Shown: positions 1-8,584 of the stretch, in pieces
Layout: each line of letters begins with the position of its first letter
Position numbering within the stretch: the first letter of the stretch is position 1
Origin: Bacillus methanolicus
Lineage (GTDB): Bacteria; Bacillota; Bacilli; Bacillales; Cytobacillaceae
NCBI RefSeq assembly: GCF_028888695.1
Contig: NZ_PNFF01000001.1
Location: forward strand, 1,249,501 to 1,313,500
Reading direction: 5' to 3'
Length of the DNA: 64,000 bases
The notes under the pieces: generated by a model
The model's database searches: none
The model's input: only the letters and a program-made list of their open reading frames with translations
Told to the model about the DNA's origin: nothing
Program-made: the position numbers and the translations under genes

Positions 1-2
1 TC

Positions 3-1841
3 AGTAACGTATCGTTTGGCCTCCCCCCTGTCGGAAGAGAAATTTTAAACTCCGTGTTTCTCTATCATTGTACACAGGCGGGCTTGGACTATGCGATTGT
101 CAATACGGAAAAACTTGAACGATTCGCTTCCATTTCAAAAGAAGAAGTAGCGATGGCAGAAAAGCTACTTTTTGAAACAACAGACGAGTCATTAGCAGCA
201 TTCACTGAATATTACCGTGACAAAAAGAAAGAAACAAAAAGTACTCTTCCCGACATGACACTTGAGGAGCGCCTTTCCTACTACATTGTTGAAGGAACGA
301 AGGAAGGATTGCTTCCGGATTTGGAGCTGGCGCTTGATTCCTATCCATCCCCCCTCGACATTATCAATGGACCATTAATGGAAGGGATGAAGGAAGTCGG
401 CAGGCTCTTTAATGACAACCAATTAATTGTTGCAGAGGTACTGCAAAGTGCAGAAGTTATGAAAACAGCAGTGTCTTTTTTAGAGCCTTTTATGGAGAAA
501 AACACTTCTACTTCCACAAAAGGAAAAATTATTCTTGCTACGGTAAAAGGTGATGTTCATGACATCGGAAAAAACCTTGTGGACATAATCTTGAGCAATA
601 ACGGCTACAAGGTCATCGATCTTGGCATCAAAGTTGCACCGAACGAATTGATTGAAGCGATCAGAAACGAAAAGCCTGATATAGTTGGGCTATCGGGTCT
701 CCTTGTGAAATCGGCGCAGCAAATGGTGATTACAGCCCATGATTTGAAAAAAGCAGGAATTTCCGTTCCAATTTTAGTAGGAGGAGCGGCTCTTTCAAGA
801 AAATTTACAGAAACAAAAATTTCAAAAGAATATGATGGAATCGTATTGTATGCGAAAGATGCCATGAACGGTCTTTCTCTGGCTAACAAGCTCCAAAGCC
901 CGGAAGAGTATGAAAAGCTTCTTGCAGAAAAACAAGAAAAAGCAGTTTCCAAGCCTTTGCAGTCGAGTTACCAAGAAAGGTCTGCTGTCGCAACAGCTGT
1001 CAAGACTTTTTCAGCCGTGTCAACGGAAGTTCCGGTATTTGTACCAAAAGATACAAAACGGCATTTATTAACATCTTATTCCCTTTCTCATATTGAGCCG
1101 TATATTAATCAGCAAATGCTACTGGGACACCATCTTGGCGTGAAAGGCAACATTGCAAAGCTTCTGGAAGCAGGTAATGAAAAAGCAATCAAGGTAAAAG
1201 AAATTGTCGATGGGTTGATTGTTGAAGCGAAGAAAAATCATTGGATAACTCCAGCTGCTGTTTATCAGTTTTTCCCTGCCCAGTCTGACGGCAATAAAAT
1301 ATATATTTACGATCCGGTTGAGCAAAATCAAATATTAGAAGTGTTTGAGTTTCCAAGGCAAGAATTTTCTCCGTTCCTTTGTTTGGCTGATTATTTAAAA
1401 CCGGTCGATAGCGGACAAATGGACTATGTAGGCTTCTTTGCAGTTACAGCTGGACGGGGAATTCGCGAGGTGGCAGAACAATTAAAACAACAAGGCCGAT
1501 TTTTAGAAAGCCATGCATTGCAGGCATTAGCGTTAGAAACAGCTGAAGGATTTGCCGAACTCATTCATCGGCAAATGCGGGACCGCTGGGGCTTTCCTGA
1601 TCCAGTCAACATGACTATGAAAGACCGCTTTTCTGCCAAGTACCAAGGCCAGCGTTATTCGTTCGGATATCCGGCATGCCCGGATCTCGAGGACCAAAGC
1701 AAGCTATTCAAACTTATTCAGCCTGAGGACATTGGCATTTATTTAACCGACGGCTTTATGATGGATCCGGAGGCCTCGGTTTCAGCAATGGTATTCGCCC
1801 ATCCGGAGGCAAGGTACTTTAATGTACTAAACAATAACTAA
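3..1841 (+). CDS. metH: Cobalamin-dependent methionine synthase, C-terminal part (5' end outside window)
   Basis: Transfers methyl from methyltetrahydrofolate through cobalamin to homocysteine; cytoplasmic. The frame is open to the left edge (SNVSFGLPPVGREILNSVF, the end of the pterin-binding domain), so the first GTG at 54 is not the true start. Next come the helical cap, the cobalamin-binding module with the GDVHDIGKN motif whose His ligand is encoded at 558-560, and the C-terminal SAM-binding reactivation domain with GYPACPD near 1669. About 612 residues are visible of the roughly 1,150 expected. It is followed by a good intrinsic terminator. The B12-independent isozyme metE lies 4 kb downstream on the other strand under a B12 riboswitch, so the two enzymes form a vitamin-dependent alternative pair. 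Confidence 0.96.
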   Translation, partial: SNVSFGLPPVGREILNSVFLYHCTQAGLDYAIVNTEKLERFASISKEEVAMAEKLLFETTDESLAAFTEYYRDKKKETKSTLPDMTLEERLSYYIVEGTKEGLLPDLELALDSYPSPLDIINGPLMEGMKEVGRLFNDNQLIVAEVLQSAEVMKTAVSFLEPFMEKNTSTSTKGKIILATVKGDVHDIGKNLVDIILSNNGYKVIDLGIKVAPNELIEAIRNEKPDIVGLSGLLVKSAQQMVITAHDLKKAGISVPILVGGAALSRKFTETKISKEYDGIVLYAKDAMNGLSLANKLQSPEEYEKLLAEKQEKAVSKPLQSSYQERSAVATAVKTFSAVSTEVPVFVPKDTKRHLLTSYSLSHIEPYINQQMLLGHHLGVKGNIAKLLEAGNEKAIKVKEIVDGLIVEAKKNHWITPAAVYQFFPAQSDGNKIYIYDPVEQNQILEVFEFPRQEFSPFLCLADYLKPVDSGQMDYVGFFAVTAGRGIREVAEQLKQQGRFLESHALQALALETAEGFAELIHRQMRDRWGFPDPVNMTMKDRFSAKYQGQRYSFGYPACPDLEDQSKLFKLIQPEDIGIYLTDGFMMDPEASVSAMVFAHPEARYFNVLNNN

Positions 1842-1884
1842 GATGGAAAGTGATATAGAAACAAACATAGATCAATAATTCTAT

Positions 1885-1920
1885 AAAAGGCATGAGTGTT
1901 TGTCGCTCATGCCTTTTATT
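1885..1920 (+). terminator. Intrinsic terminator after metH
   Basis: Perfect 12-bp stem (AAAAGGCATGAG / CTCATGCCTTTT) with a 9-nt loop, ending in a T-rich run. Confidence 0.9.
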
Positions 1921-2065
1921 ATCTTAAATTTGTTACTTTGTACCTATTTAAAAAACAACCCCTGGCTTTCCATAAACCACCACGTATTATTCCTTCTATT
2001 AATCTATTAATGCCCTTCTATCTTTTTTATAATGGAAGTAAGTCTAAATAAGGAGTTGTCGCTAA

Positions 2066-3808
2066 TTGAAATTACGGTCAAAAAAGATTGCAAAGTTCAT
2101 TCCGCTGATTGCGGCAATTGTTATCTTAATCTCAAGTTCCATCTTGTTAACGATAAATAGAAGCAGTGAAACAGTGATCCCCTTTTCATCACTGGAAGAT
2201 ATCCTCCAAAAACAAAACGGAAAACCTGTTACATTGAAGGAACAGAGTGATGGTACGATCTATGTTTCGACAAAAGACGGTATGTACGTTACCCATATAC
2301 CCCCTGGCAGTCAAATGGCAGCTAAACTTGTGGAAACATATAATGTTCATTATTCTTATTCCAATAACAGCCAGTACGGAAAATGGTTATTAGGCGGAAT
2401 CATAATAGTGCTTATAGCTTCGGCACTCTTAATTCAAAGAAAGACAAAGGGCGGAATTGGAATTACGAATTCAATGAAAAACAGCGTTTCGAAAGCAAAG
2501 TCGCTTCCTGATATCACTCTCAATGATGTAGGCGGACTGCCGGAAGAAATGAAGGAAGAAATTTTACAAACGTTGTCGATTCTCAAAGACCCTGAACGGT
2601 CGGAAAAAATGGGTTTGAAAGCACCGAAAGGAATTTTGCTGTACGGGCCGCCCGGTACCGGCAAGACCCTTCTTGCCCAGGCAATCGCCCATGAACTTGG
2701 AGCCAATTTCTTCTCTACAAGCGGTTCTTCGTTTAACGAATTATTTGTCGGAGTCGGAGCATCCCGTGTCCGGAGTTTATTTCAAAATGCCAGAAAACAA
2801 ACCCCCGCTGTTATTTTTATCGATGAAGTAGATGCCTTGGCAGGAAAACGGAAACAATATGGCGGTGAAGAAGCTGAAAAAACTCTTACAGAACTTCTTG
2901 TTCAGCTTGATGGCGGCCATTCGAATGACGGTATCCTATTTATTGCAGCAACAAACCGGAAGGATATGCTTGATGAAGCATTTTTGCGCCCCGGGCGGAT
3001 TGATTTCTCTTTCCATGTTCCTCTGCCGGATCGAAAAGGAAGAAGAGAAATCATTGACATTCATACAAAAGGAAAGCGCCTTGCAGCTGATGTATCCGCT
3101 TGTTTGGACGAGCTTTCGGAAAGCACATCCGGCTTTTCCGGCGCAGAAATTCAGTCACTTTTTGAAATAGCCAGCAGAAGAGCTCTTCGAAACGGACAGA
3201 ACGTAATTCAAAAGAGTGACCTTGACTATGCGCTCGACCGAATCATTCTCGGCAGCACTTCCCGCAACCTTCAAGATCCTGCTACGAAACGAAGAGTAGC
3301 TATTCATGAAGCCGGGCACGCCCTTGTCGCGGCTGTAACAAAACCCGGTTCAGTAAGAAAAGCAACGATTATTCCGCGCGGCCAAGCTCTCGGTTATGTC
3401 GCACCTATTCCGAAAGAACTTCATTTATCAACAACAAGTGAGCTAATTGATCAAGTTTCGATGATCCTTGCCGGAGGCGTAGCAGAACGAATCATCCTTG
3501 GGGAACATAGCATCGGGGTCAGCGGCGATGTTATGCAAGCAAAACAAATTCTTGAGCAAATGGTTGACACCGGGCTTCTTCAAGATGGTTTTACATTAAC
3601 ATTTAATAAGACGGAAAAAGAAGCGAAAATGCAGGCTCTTTTTAATGAAGCATTGGAAAAATCGGAAACTTTGATTCGCACGTACCGAAAAGTATTTGAG
3701 CAGCTCGTTGAAGCTTTGCTGAAAAAAGAAACGCTTGAAGGCTGGGAAGTAGAAGCAATTGTCATGGAAAGAAATCCTAAAGATTCGAAAAATTTATTAA
3801 TGACATAA
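2066..3808 (+). CDS. FtsH-like membrane AAA+ zinc metalloprotease (second FtsH-type protein)
   Basis: Membrane-anchored ATP-dependent protease. Two N-terminal membrane segments (about residues 10-30 and 107-123) flank an extracytoplasmic domain. The AAA+ domain has Walker A GPPGTGKT (194-201), Walker B VIFIDE (249-254), pore motif FVG near 227 and arginine-finger region RPGR (308-311). The peptidase domain has HEAGH (414-418) and a probable third zinc ligand, Asp488. The TTG start at 2066 is chosen because AAGGAG lies 10 nt upstream. At 580 residues it is shorter than housekeeping FtsH and lacks the usual MVTEFGMS-like segment after the third ligand, having MVDTGLLQDGFT instead. It stands alone between terminators. 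I infer a specialised paralogue, perhaps stress- or sporulation-linked; its substrate is unknown. Confidence 0.88.
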   Translation: MKLRSKKIAKFIPLIAAIVILISSSILLTINRSSETVIPFSSLEDILQKQNGKPVTLKEQSDGTIYVSTKDGMYVTHIPPGSQMAAKLVETYNVHYSYSNNSQYGKWLLGGIIIVLIASALLIQRKTKGGIGITNSMKNSVSKAKSLPDITLNDVGGLPEEMKEEILQTLSILKDPERSEKMGLKAPKGILLYGPPGTGKTLLAQAIAHELGANFFSTSGSSFNELFVGVGASRVRSLFQNARKQTPAVIFIDEVDALAGKRKQYGGEEAEKTLTELLVQLDGGHSNDGILFIAATNRKDMLDEAFLRPGRIDFSFHVPLPDRKGRREIIDIHTKGKRLAADVSACLDELSESTSGFSGAEIQSLFEIASRRALRNGQNVIQKSDLDYALDRIILGSTSRNLQDPATKRRVAIHEAGHALVAAVTKPGSVRKATIIPRGQALGYVAPIPKELHLSTTSELIDQVSMILAGGVAERIILGEHSIGVSGDVMQAKQILEQMVDTGLLQDGFTLTFNKTEKEAKMQALFNEALEKSETLIRTYRKVFEQLVEALLKKETLEGWEVEAIVMERNPKDSKNLLMT

Positions 3809-3838
3809 AAAAATCGGCTTTTTTAGCCGATTTTTTTG
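3806..3838 (+). terminator. Intrinsic terminator after the FtsH-like gene
   Basis: Stem AAAATCGGCT / AGCCGATTTT followed by Ts. The flanking A and T runs let it also serve the minus-strand pseudogene. Confidence 0.9.
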
Positions 3839-3857
3839 CTTGACAAGGGGAAACGTG

Positions 3858-4319
3858 TTAGCAGCCATCTATTCCACAAGCCATTCCTTCCATGAACATA
3901 TCAGACTTTTGTTTATTTAATTCCTCATCAATGATTTGTTCAAAAGTTTCTTTTGAGCGAACACCGACCACCTTTGTATCACCAATTACAAAAGTAGGAA
4001 CTGCTTGAATTTTCGCTTCGTGATATGCATGATCTAATGCTTTTTTGTGAGCCTCTTTGTATTTGCGTGTTTCAAGAGCTTCCCGGTACTCTTTCTCATC
4101 CAAGCCGATTTCACCTGCTAATTTCGTTAAAACATCAAGATCTCCAATATCCTGTTCTTCTTGGAAGAAGGCTCTAAACATTCGATCATTATATTCGTTG
4201 CCTTTTCCTTTTTCTTTTGCATATTGATATCCTTCAAATGCTAAATGAGTATAAGGCTGTGGCGATACGTTCGGCAAGACGATATGAACACCCAATTGTT
4301 CTGCCATCGGATAGACGGA
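3858..4319 (-). pseudogene. DsbA-family (FrnE-like) thiol oxidoreductase remnant, N-terminus deleted
   Basis: The reading frame SVYPMAEQLGVHIVLPNVSP... through SPQPYTHLAFEGYQ, FFQEEQDIG, AVPTFVIGD and a Cys-rich end (MACGIDGC) matches the C-terminal two-thirds of DsbA-family proteins of about 215-230 residues. The thioredoxin-fold start with the catalytic CPxC motif is missing. The frame runs upstream of the nominal ATG (4307) to about 4319, where it abuts an unrelated gene start in another frame (next entry). I read this as a deletion fusion. The remaining 149 codons are otherwise open, so the deletion is probably recent, or the fragment is still translated from ATG 4307. Confidence 0.8.
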
Positions 4320-4411
4320 ATTCGATGCCTTAATGGAAACGGAAAACGGCCCAGTTTTTCTTCTTCAAGCTTGTTCCATATTTGATGGCGGATTTCATCC
4401 TTTGTCATCAT
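4316..4411 (-). pseudogene. 5-formyltetrahydrofolate cyclo-ligase-like gene start, truncated after 32 codons
   Basis: From ATG 4411, preceded by GGGGGA about 6 nt upstream, the frame reads MMTKDEIRHQIWNKLEEE then KLGRFPFPLRHRIP. This is the typical beginning of the 5-FTHF cyclo-ligase / MTHFSD-like family (RFPFP...RIPNFKG). After RIP the family sequence stops and the frame runs into DsbA sequence read in the wrong frame. The breakpoint is about 4312-4319. Confidence 0.7.
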
Positions 4412-4447
4412 GATTATTCCCCCAAATACGACTCATCAGGAAAGCTA

Positions 4448-4960
4448 TTACCACGGCAATTTAGTACCAAATCGACTCGCGACGATTTCGCTTTCAATTT
4501 TCCGTTTTTTTCGTATTTCCGCTCTTTCTTTTGCTGTCTCGAATAAGCTCTTTTCCTCTTCTGTTTCAGGAATAACTTGTGGTACAGGAGAAGGATTTCC
4601 ATTTTCATCGACCGCAACTAGCGTTAAAAAGGATAGTGCACAAACATTTCGATCACCTGTGATCAAATCTTCGGCAATCACCTTTACAAACACTTCCATC
4701 GATGTTCGCCCGGTATAAGTGACAAACGCCTCCAGGCAGACAGCATTTCCTTCATAAATAGGATGCAAAAAGTCGATTGAATCGGTAGAAGCTGTTACTA
4801 CTGGTTTGCGCGCATGGCGCATTGCAGCCATAGCGGCGATTTCATCTATGTAAGCCATCAACTTCCCCCCGAACATTGTCCCATAAGTATTTGTATCCGG
4901 AGGTAAGACAATGCTTGTTTTAACTACAAATGATTCTCTACAACACTTTGAATTTTCCAT
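4448..4960 (-). CDS. Acyl-CoA thioesterase (hotdog fold, YkhA-like)
   Basis: Hydrolyses acyl-CoA to free acid and CoA in the cytoplasm. The 170-residue protein has the family signature PPDTNTYGTMFGGKLMAYID followed by EIAAMAAMRHA, in which the central hotdog helix carries the catalytic acidic residue, and DSIDFLHPI in the next strands. Length is usual for the YkhA/YciA-type acyl-CoA hydrolases. AAGGAG lies 7-8 nt before ATG. The charged C-terminal tail after about residue 130 is poorly conserved in the family. It is a single gene downstream of the DUF1284 gene; substrate chain length cannot be read from sequence. Confidence 0.88.
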   Translation of the reverse strand: MENSKCCRESFVVKTSIVLPPDTNTYGTMFGGKLMAYIDEIAAMAAMRHARKPVVTASTDSIDFLHPIYEGNAVCLEAFVTYTGRTSMEVFVKVIAEDLITGDRNVCALSFLTLVAVDENGNPSPVPQVIPETEEEKSLFETAKERAEIRKKRKIESEIVASRFGTKLPW

Positions 4961-5041
4961 GATGTAAAATCTCCTTCTGTCTTGTATATTACTTCTATAG
5001 TTTATACCATATCGGGAAAAAACAAGCGAAGAAAGCTTTCG

Positions 5042-5056
5042 TGATTAACATTATCA
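5042..5056. promoter_or_regulatory. Possible Fur-type box upstream of the thioesterase gene
   Basis: The 15-mer TGATTAACATTATCA matches the 7-1-7 Fur consensus TGATAATnATTATCA at 12 of 14 positions. It lies 80-95 nt upstream of the thioesterase start and overlaps the stop codon of the DUF1284 gene. AT-rich context makes a chance match possible. Confidence 0.25.
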
Positions 5057-5476
5057 TTTACTTTTTTCTTTTAGATCTCTTATGCCTTCTTTGCACACTC
5101 CGTATGGAAGCCACGAACATCCTTTACATAAATAATCCAAGTCTTCAGGTTGTACTTTTGAGGCTGTTAAAGAAACTAACATTGATTTTGAATAGCTTTT
5201 TTCCTTCTCTATGCCTAAATGACGGATGACCTTTTCATCCATAGAAAGAACGTGTTCATTTGAATTTTCATCAGCTTCACACTTTATCATCCCTCGATGG
5301 GGACATGCCATACAGGCATCATCAAGTGCCGCAACTACTATTATTGAAAAATCTTTCTCTTCATTTCTTATATCTTTAACAATATCAGCCATTCTCTCGA
5401 CAAATTCAGGGCTGTAGCCCATTCCGCGGAATCCGTGCACACACAAAAGATGATGCCCTCTCAATGTTTTGTCCAT
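5054..5476 (-). CDS. DUF1284 domain protein, cysteine-rich, predicted iron-sulfur/metal binder
   Basis: A 140-residue protein opening with the DUF1284 signature RGHHLLCVHGFRGMGYS. Cysteines occur in two groups: one Cys in HHLLC, then CMACPH...C in the middle and C..C...C (LCKGCSWLPYGVC) near the end. This spacing suggests binding of an Fe-S cluster or metal; it is inference from the pattern. No function is established for the family as far as I recall. A charged linker with coiled-coil character (IVKDIRNEEKDF) sits between them. It is transcribed alone or with the thioesterase downstream (94-nt gap, no clear terminator between). Confidence 0.8.
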   Translation of the reverse strand: MDKTLRGHHLLCVHGFRGMGYSPEFVERMADIVKDIRNEEKDFSIIVVAALDDACMACPHRGMIKCEADENSNEHVLSMDEKVIRHLGIEKEKSYSKSMLVSLTASKVQPEDLDYLCKGCSWLPYGVCKEGIRDLKEKSK

Positions 5477-5581
5477 TCTTAGACCTCTTCTCTCTATTAA
5501 TATATATGTACTATTTATATTCTATTGTAATTGAATGAAATTAAAAAAAGAACAAGCATGTTCGGACATTACCAAAAAACC

Positions 5582-5628
5582 AAAAACCCGATTTTCTACC
5601 ACGTTGAGGGCAAATGATCGGGTTTTTG
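5582..5628 (-). terminator. Intrinsic terminator after metE
   Basis: Stem AAAAACCCGAT / ATCGGGTTTTT (11 bp) with a long loop; reading on the minus strand it ends in a U run. Confidence 0.8.
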
Positions 5629-5667
5629 TAGTTAAATTTGATCGACGTCAGGTAAGGCTATGCAGGT

Positions 5668-7995
5668 TTACTTTTTCATTTTAATTTGTTTAATTCCGCT
5701 TTTAGGTGCAGGTATTAACTGTTCGCGGGCGATCGCAGCTGCGGCAACCATATTTTTCAGAGAAGCGATTGTTTCTTCAATGCCACGTGTTTTTAATCCA
5801 CAATCCGGGTTAATCCAAAACAGAGTCGGTTCAAGCACTTTCAAACCACGTTCGATCATGCTTGTGATTTCCTCAATAGATGGAATTCGAGGACTGTGAA
5901 TATCATATACACCAAGTCCGATTCCTTTATTATACGAATGATTTGTAAATGAAGAAACCAATTCTCCATGACTGCGCGATGTTTCAATCGAAATCACATC
6001 TGCATCCAAATCGCTAATCGAGTCCATAAATTCCTGGAACTCACAGTAACACATATGAGTATGAATTTGTGTCGTCTCTTTCACCGAAGAAGTCGTTAAG
6101 CGAAATGCCTTAACAGCCCAATCTAAATAGTCATTCCAAGCTGCTTTTTTAAGGGGCAATCCTTCACCGAGTGCCGGTTCGTCTACTTGAATCATTTTTA
6201 TTCCTGCAGCCTCTAACGCTTCCACCTCTTTTCGTAATGCAAGAGCAATTTGATAGGCTACTTGCTGCCTTGATAAATCGTCGCGAACGAATGACCAGTT
6301 TAAAATGGTCACCGGGCCCGTAATCATTCCTTTCACAGGCTTATTTGTTAGTGATTGGGCATATACACTTTCCTTTACAGTCATGGGCTCAAGAAAATCT
6401 ACATCACCATAAATAATTGGAGGTCTAACACATCGTGAGCCGTATGATTGAACCCATCCATTCTGTGTAAAAGCAAATCCCCCTAACTTTTCACCAAAAA
6501 ACTCCACCATATCTGTCCGTTCAAATTCTCCATGGACAAAGACATCGAGACCAATCTCTTCTTGTATATGAATCCATTTTTTAATTTGCTCTTTGATAAA
6601 CACATCATAGCGTTCTGTCGTCCACTCGCCTTTTTTCCACTTCAGTCTAGCTTGTCTCACTTCTGAAGTTTGCGGAAAGCTTCCTATTGTTGTAGTTGGC
6701 AATAAAGGCAATTCGAGCAATGATTGTTGTTTCTCGTATCGCTCTTTAAAAGGTGCATTTCGATGAAAATGATGTGCTTGGATTTGATTAACAGACCGAT
6801 GGACTTCAGAACGATTTCTTGCTTTGGACTTATCTAAACGATTGAGAATTGTCTCATTGTTGGCAAACGTCTCTTTAACGTCGCTTTCACCATAATGAAA
6901 ACCTTTGACTAAGGATATAATTTCATCTAACTTTTCATCTGCAAATGCTAAAGCATTTTTCAATTCTGGTTCCAGCTTCGTTTCATATTTTGTCGTAACA
7001 GGAACATGCAGTAAGCTGCAGGATGATTGAAGCCATAAACGATCTTGTGGAACAAAATTCGTGATGGTTTTTATTAGATCCAATTTTTCATATAAATTAG
7101 AACGCCATACATTCCGTCCATCAACAAGTCCAACACCAAGTATTTTATCATGAGGAAATCCGACCGTTTTAAGATGTTGCAGATTCTCCTCTAAGCCATG
7201 AACAAAATCTAATCCAATTCCTTGTACAGGAAGCTTCATCAACTCTGAGTACCATTCGACAGAATCAAAATAAGTTTGCAGCATGATACGAAGTTTTGGT
7301 GCTGCTTCGTGAAGTTGTTTATAAATGTAAGCGACTGTTTCCATCTCTTCTTTAGTGATTGAAGCAACTAGGATCGGTTCATCCAATTGGACCCATTCGA
7401 CTCCTTCTTTCTCTAATTCTTGTAAAATTTGCACGTACAGTGGAACCAGCTGCAAAATAAAAGCAGGTAATTGCGTACGTGCATATCCTTTAGAAAGTTT
7501 AATAAACGTATAAGGTCCAACAAGAACAGGTTTTCCTTCAATTCCCAACATTTCTTTTGCCTCGCGATAAGCGTTAAGTGGTTTATTTTCTGTTAAGGTT
7601 AGTTTCGCTCCTTCATACTCCGGAACAATGTAGTGATAATTCGTGTTGAACCATTTTGTCATTTCACATGCTACCGCTGTTTGATTCCCTCTCGCCATTG
7701 AAAAATAAGTATGAAGTGGAACGACTCCACCTTTATAGTTGAAACGTTCGGGTATCATCCCAAACATAACAGCCGTATCCAACATATGATCATAAAATGA
7801 AAAATCGCCAACTGGAATGAGATCGATCCCTTTCTCTTTTTGTTTTTGTAAATGGGAAAGACGGATCTGCTCCATTTGATCAAGAAAGTCGGTTTCTCCT
7901 ATTTTGCCTGCCCAAAAAGCTTCTAAAGCCTTTTTCCATTCACGCCTTTCACCTATGCGTGGATAACCTAAATGACTGCTTTTGATTCCACTCAT
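5668..7995 (-). CDS. metE: Cobalamin-independent methionine synthase
   Basis: Transfers methyl from 5-methyltetrahydropteroyl-triglutamate to homocysteine, with zinc and without B12. N-terminal half SSHLGYPRIG...ELKKALE-type domain and catalytic C-terminal half (TTTIGSFPQTSEVR onwards). Zinc ligands are visible in HTHMCYCEF and NPDCGLKTR, and DEPALGEG is near the homocysteine site. The ATG at 7995 is chosen: GGAGG lies 7 nt upstream, whereas the ATG at 8001 is only 1 nt from it. The product is 775 residues, normal for MetE (about 755-765) with a short tail extension. The gene stands alone behind a cobalamin riboswitch and terminator, so it should be expressed when B12 is scarce and MetH cannot work. 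Confidence 0.98.
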   Translation of the reverse strand: MSGIKSSHLGYPRIGERREWKKALEAFWAGKIGETDFLDQMEQIRLSHLQKQKEKGIDLIPVGDFSFYDHMLDTAVMFGMIPERFNYKGGVVPLHTYFSMARGNQTAVACEMTKWFNTNYHYIVPEYEGAKLTLTENKPLNAYREAKEMLGIEGKPVLVGPYTFIKLSKGYARTQLPAFILQLVPLYVQILQELEKEGVEWVQLDEPILVASITKEEMETVAYIYKQLHEAAPKLRIMLQTYFDSVEWYSELMKLPVQGIGLDFVHGLEENLQHLKTVGFPHDKILGVGLVDGRNVWRSNLYEKLDLIKTITNFVPQDRLWLQSSCSLLHVPVTTKYETKLEPELKNALAFADEKLDEIISLVKGFHYGESDVKETFANNETILNRLDKSKARNRSEVHRSVNQIQAHHFHRNAPFKERYEKQQSLLELPLLPTTTIGSFPQTSEVRQARLKWKKGEWTTERYDVFIKEQIKKWIHIQEEIGLDVFVHGEFERTDMVEFFGEKLGGFAFTQNGWVQSYGSRCVRPPIIYGDVDFLEPMTVKESVYAQSLTNKPVKGMITGPVTILNWSFVRDDLSRQQVAYQIALALRKEVEALEAAGIKMIQVDEPALGEGLPLKKAAWNDYLDWAVKAFRLTTSSVKETTQIHTHMCYCEFQEFMDSISDLDADVISIETSRSHGELVSSFTNHSYNKGIGLGVYDIHSPRIPSIEEITSMIERGLKVLEPTLFWINPDCGLKTRGIEETIASLKNMVAAAAIAREQLIPAPKSGIKQIKMKK

Positions 7996-8025
7996 CTCCA
8001 TACCTCCAATATTGATATAAAAACA

Positions 8026-8075
8026 CAAAAATAAAAAGGCATCTCTAACGACCAAATAGATAGTTAGAAATGCCT
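8026..8075 (-). terminator. Riboswitch-controlled terminator in the metE leader
   Basis: On the minus strand AGGCATTTCTAAC pairs with GTTAGAGATGCCT (one G-U), followed by TTTTATTTTT. It lies between the cobalamin aptamer and the metE ribosome-binding site (GGAGG at 8003-8007), so it is the expression platform. Confidence 0.85.
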
Positions 8076-8149
8076 AAATAAGCAGGAGTAGACGATCAAT
8101 TCTACTCTTGATCAAAATTTTGACACCTCCCTATCTCCCGTAGGTCCAG

Positions 8150-8345
8150 CAGTGTTGTTGAACCAGGCAGGTCTCCTGACTTAAGTCTCATCATCAGCAA
8201 CATACCTTCCCAATCCTTATGGACCAGTGGCAATTCGTTGTGCTGACTCCTCTCTTACAGTGGCGGGACCGTGTCGGATTTTCACCGATCTTCCCTTTTA
8301 ATCCTTGAATGCTTTTGATTCAAGGAACCTGATTCCTTCTTTATG
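8150..8345 (-). ncRNA. Cobalamin (B12) riboswitch upstream of metE
   Basis: Read on the minus strand, the segment contains the B12 box AGTCAGGAGACCTGCCT (8165-8181), the conserved CCCGCCACTGTAA element (8255-8267) and the GGTGAAAATCCGAC region before it, in the order expected for a class I cobalamin aptamer. A terminator follows at 8026-8075 and then metE. Binding of adenosylcobalamin should favour termination. The exact 5' limit of the aptamer is approximate. Confidence 0.95.
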
Positions 8346-8584
8346 GAGTTGTTATTTATGTAAAAGCCATTACTCCGGAAAGAGAAAAGCTTTTCATACG
8401 ATACCTTTAGAAACAGTTTACTAGGAAATTTTCTAATCTATCAGAAATTCCTCAAATGACCAAAAAAGCTGCGTCCATCCTGTCCGCTAATAAAGAATAG
8501 TGGTCGTAATATTCTGAGAAAAAACCATTGTGCTAAGATTACCACTTCCGATTAGGTTCGTCAAATTCTATTTTCAAAGAATTT
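8346..8584. other. Intergenic region without a gene, carrying one isolated GGTCGTAATATTC unit
   Basis: No credible ORF or RNA is seen. One unit of the GGTCG-core repeat class (core at 8502) occurs here alone; the tandem array of this class is at 46170-46305. The promoter of the metE leader should lie in this stretch, but I cannot place it with confidence. Confidence 0.4.
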
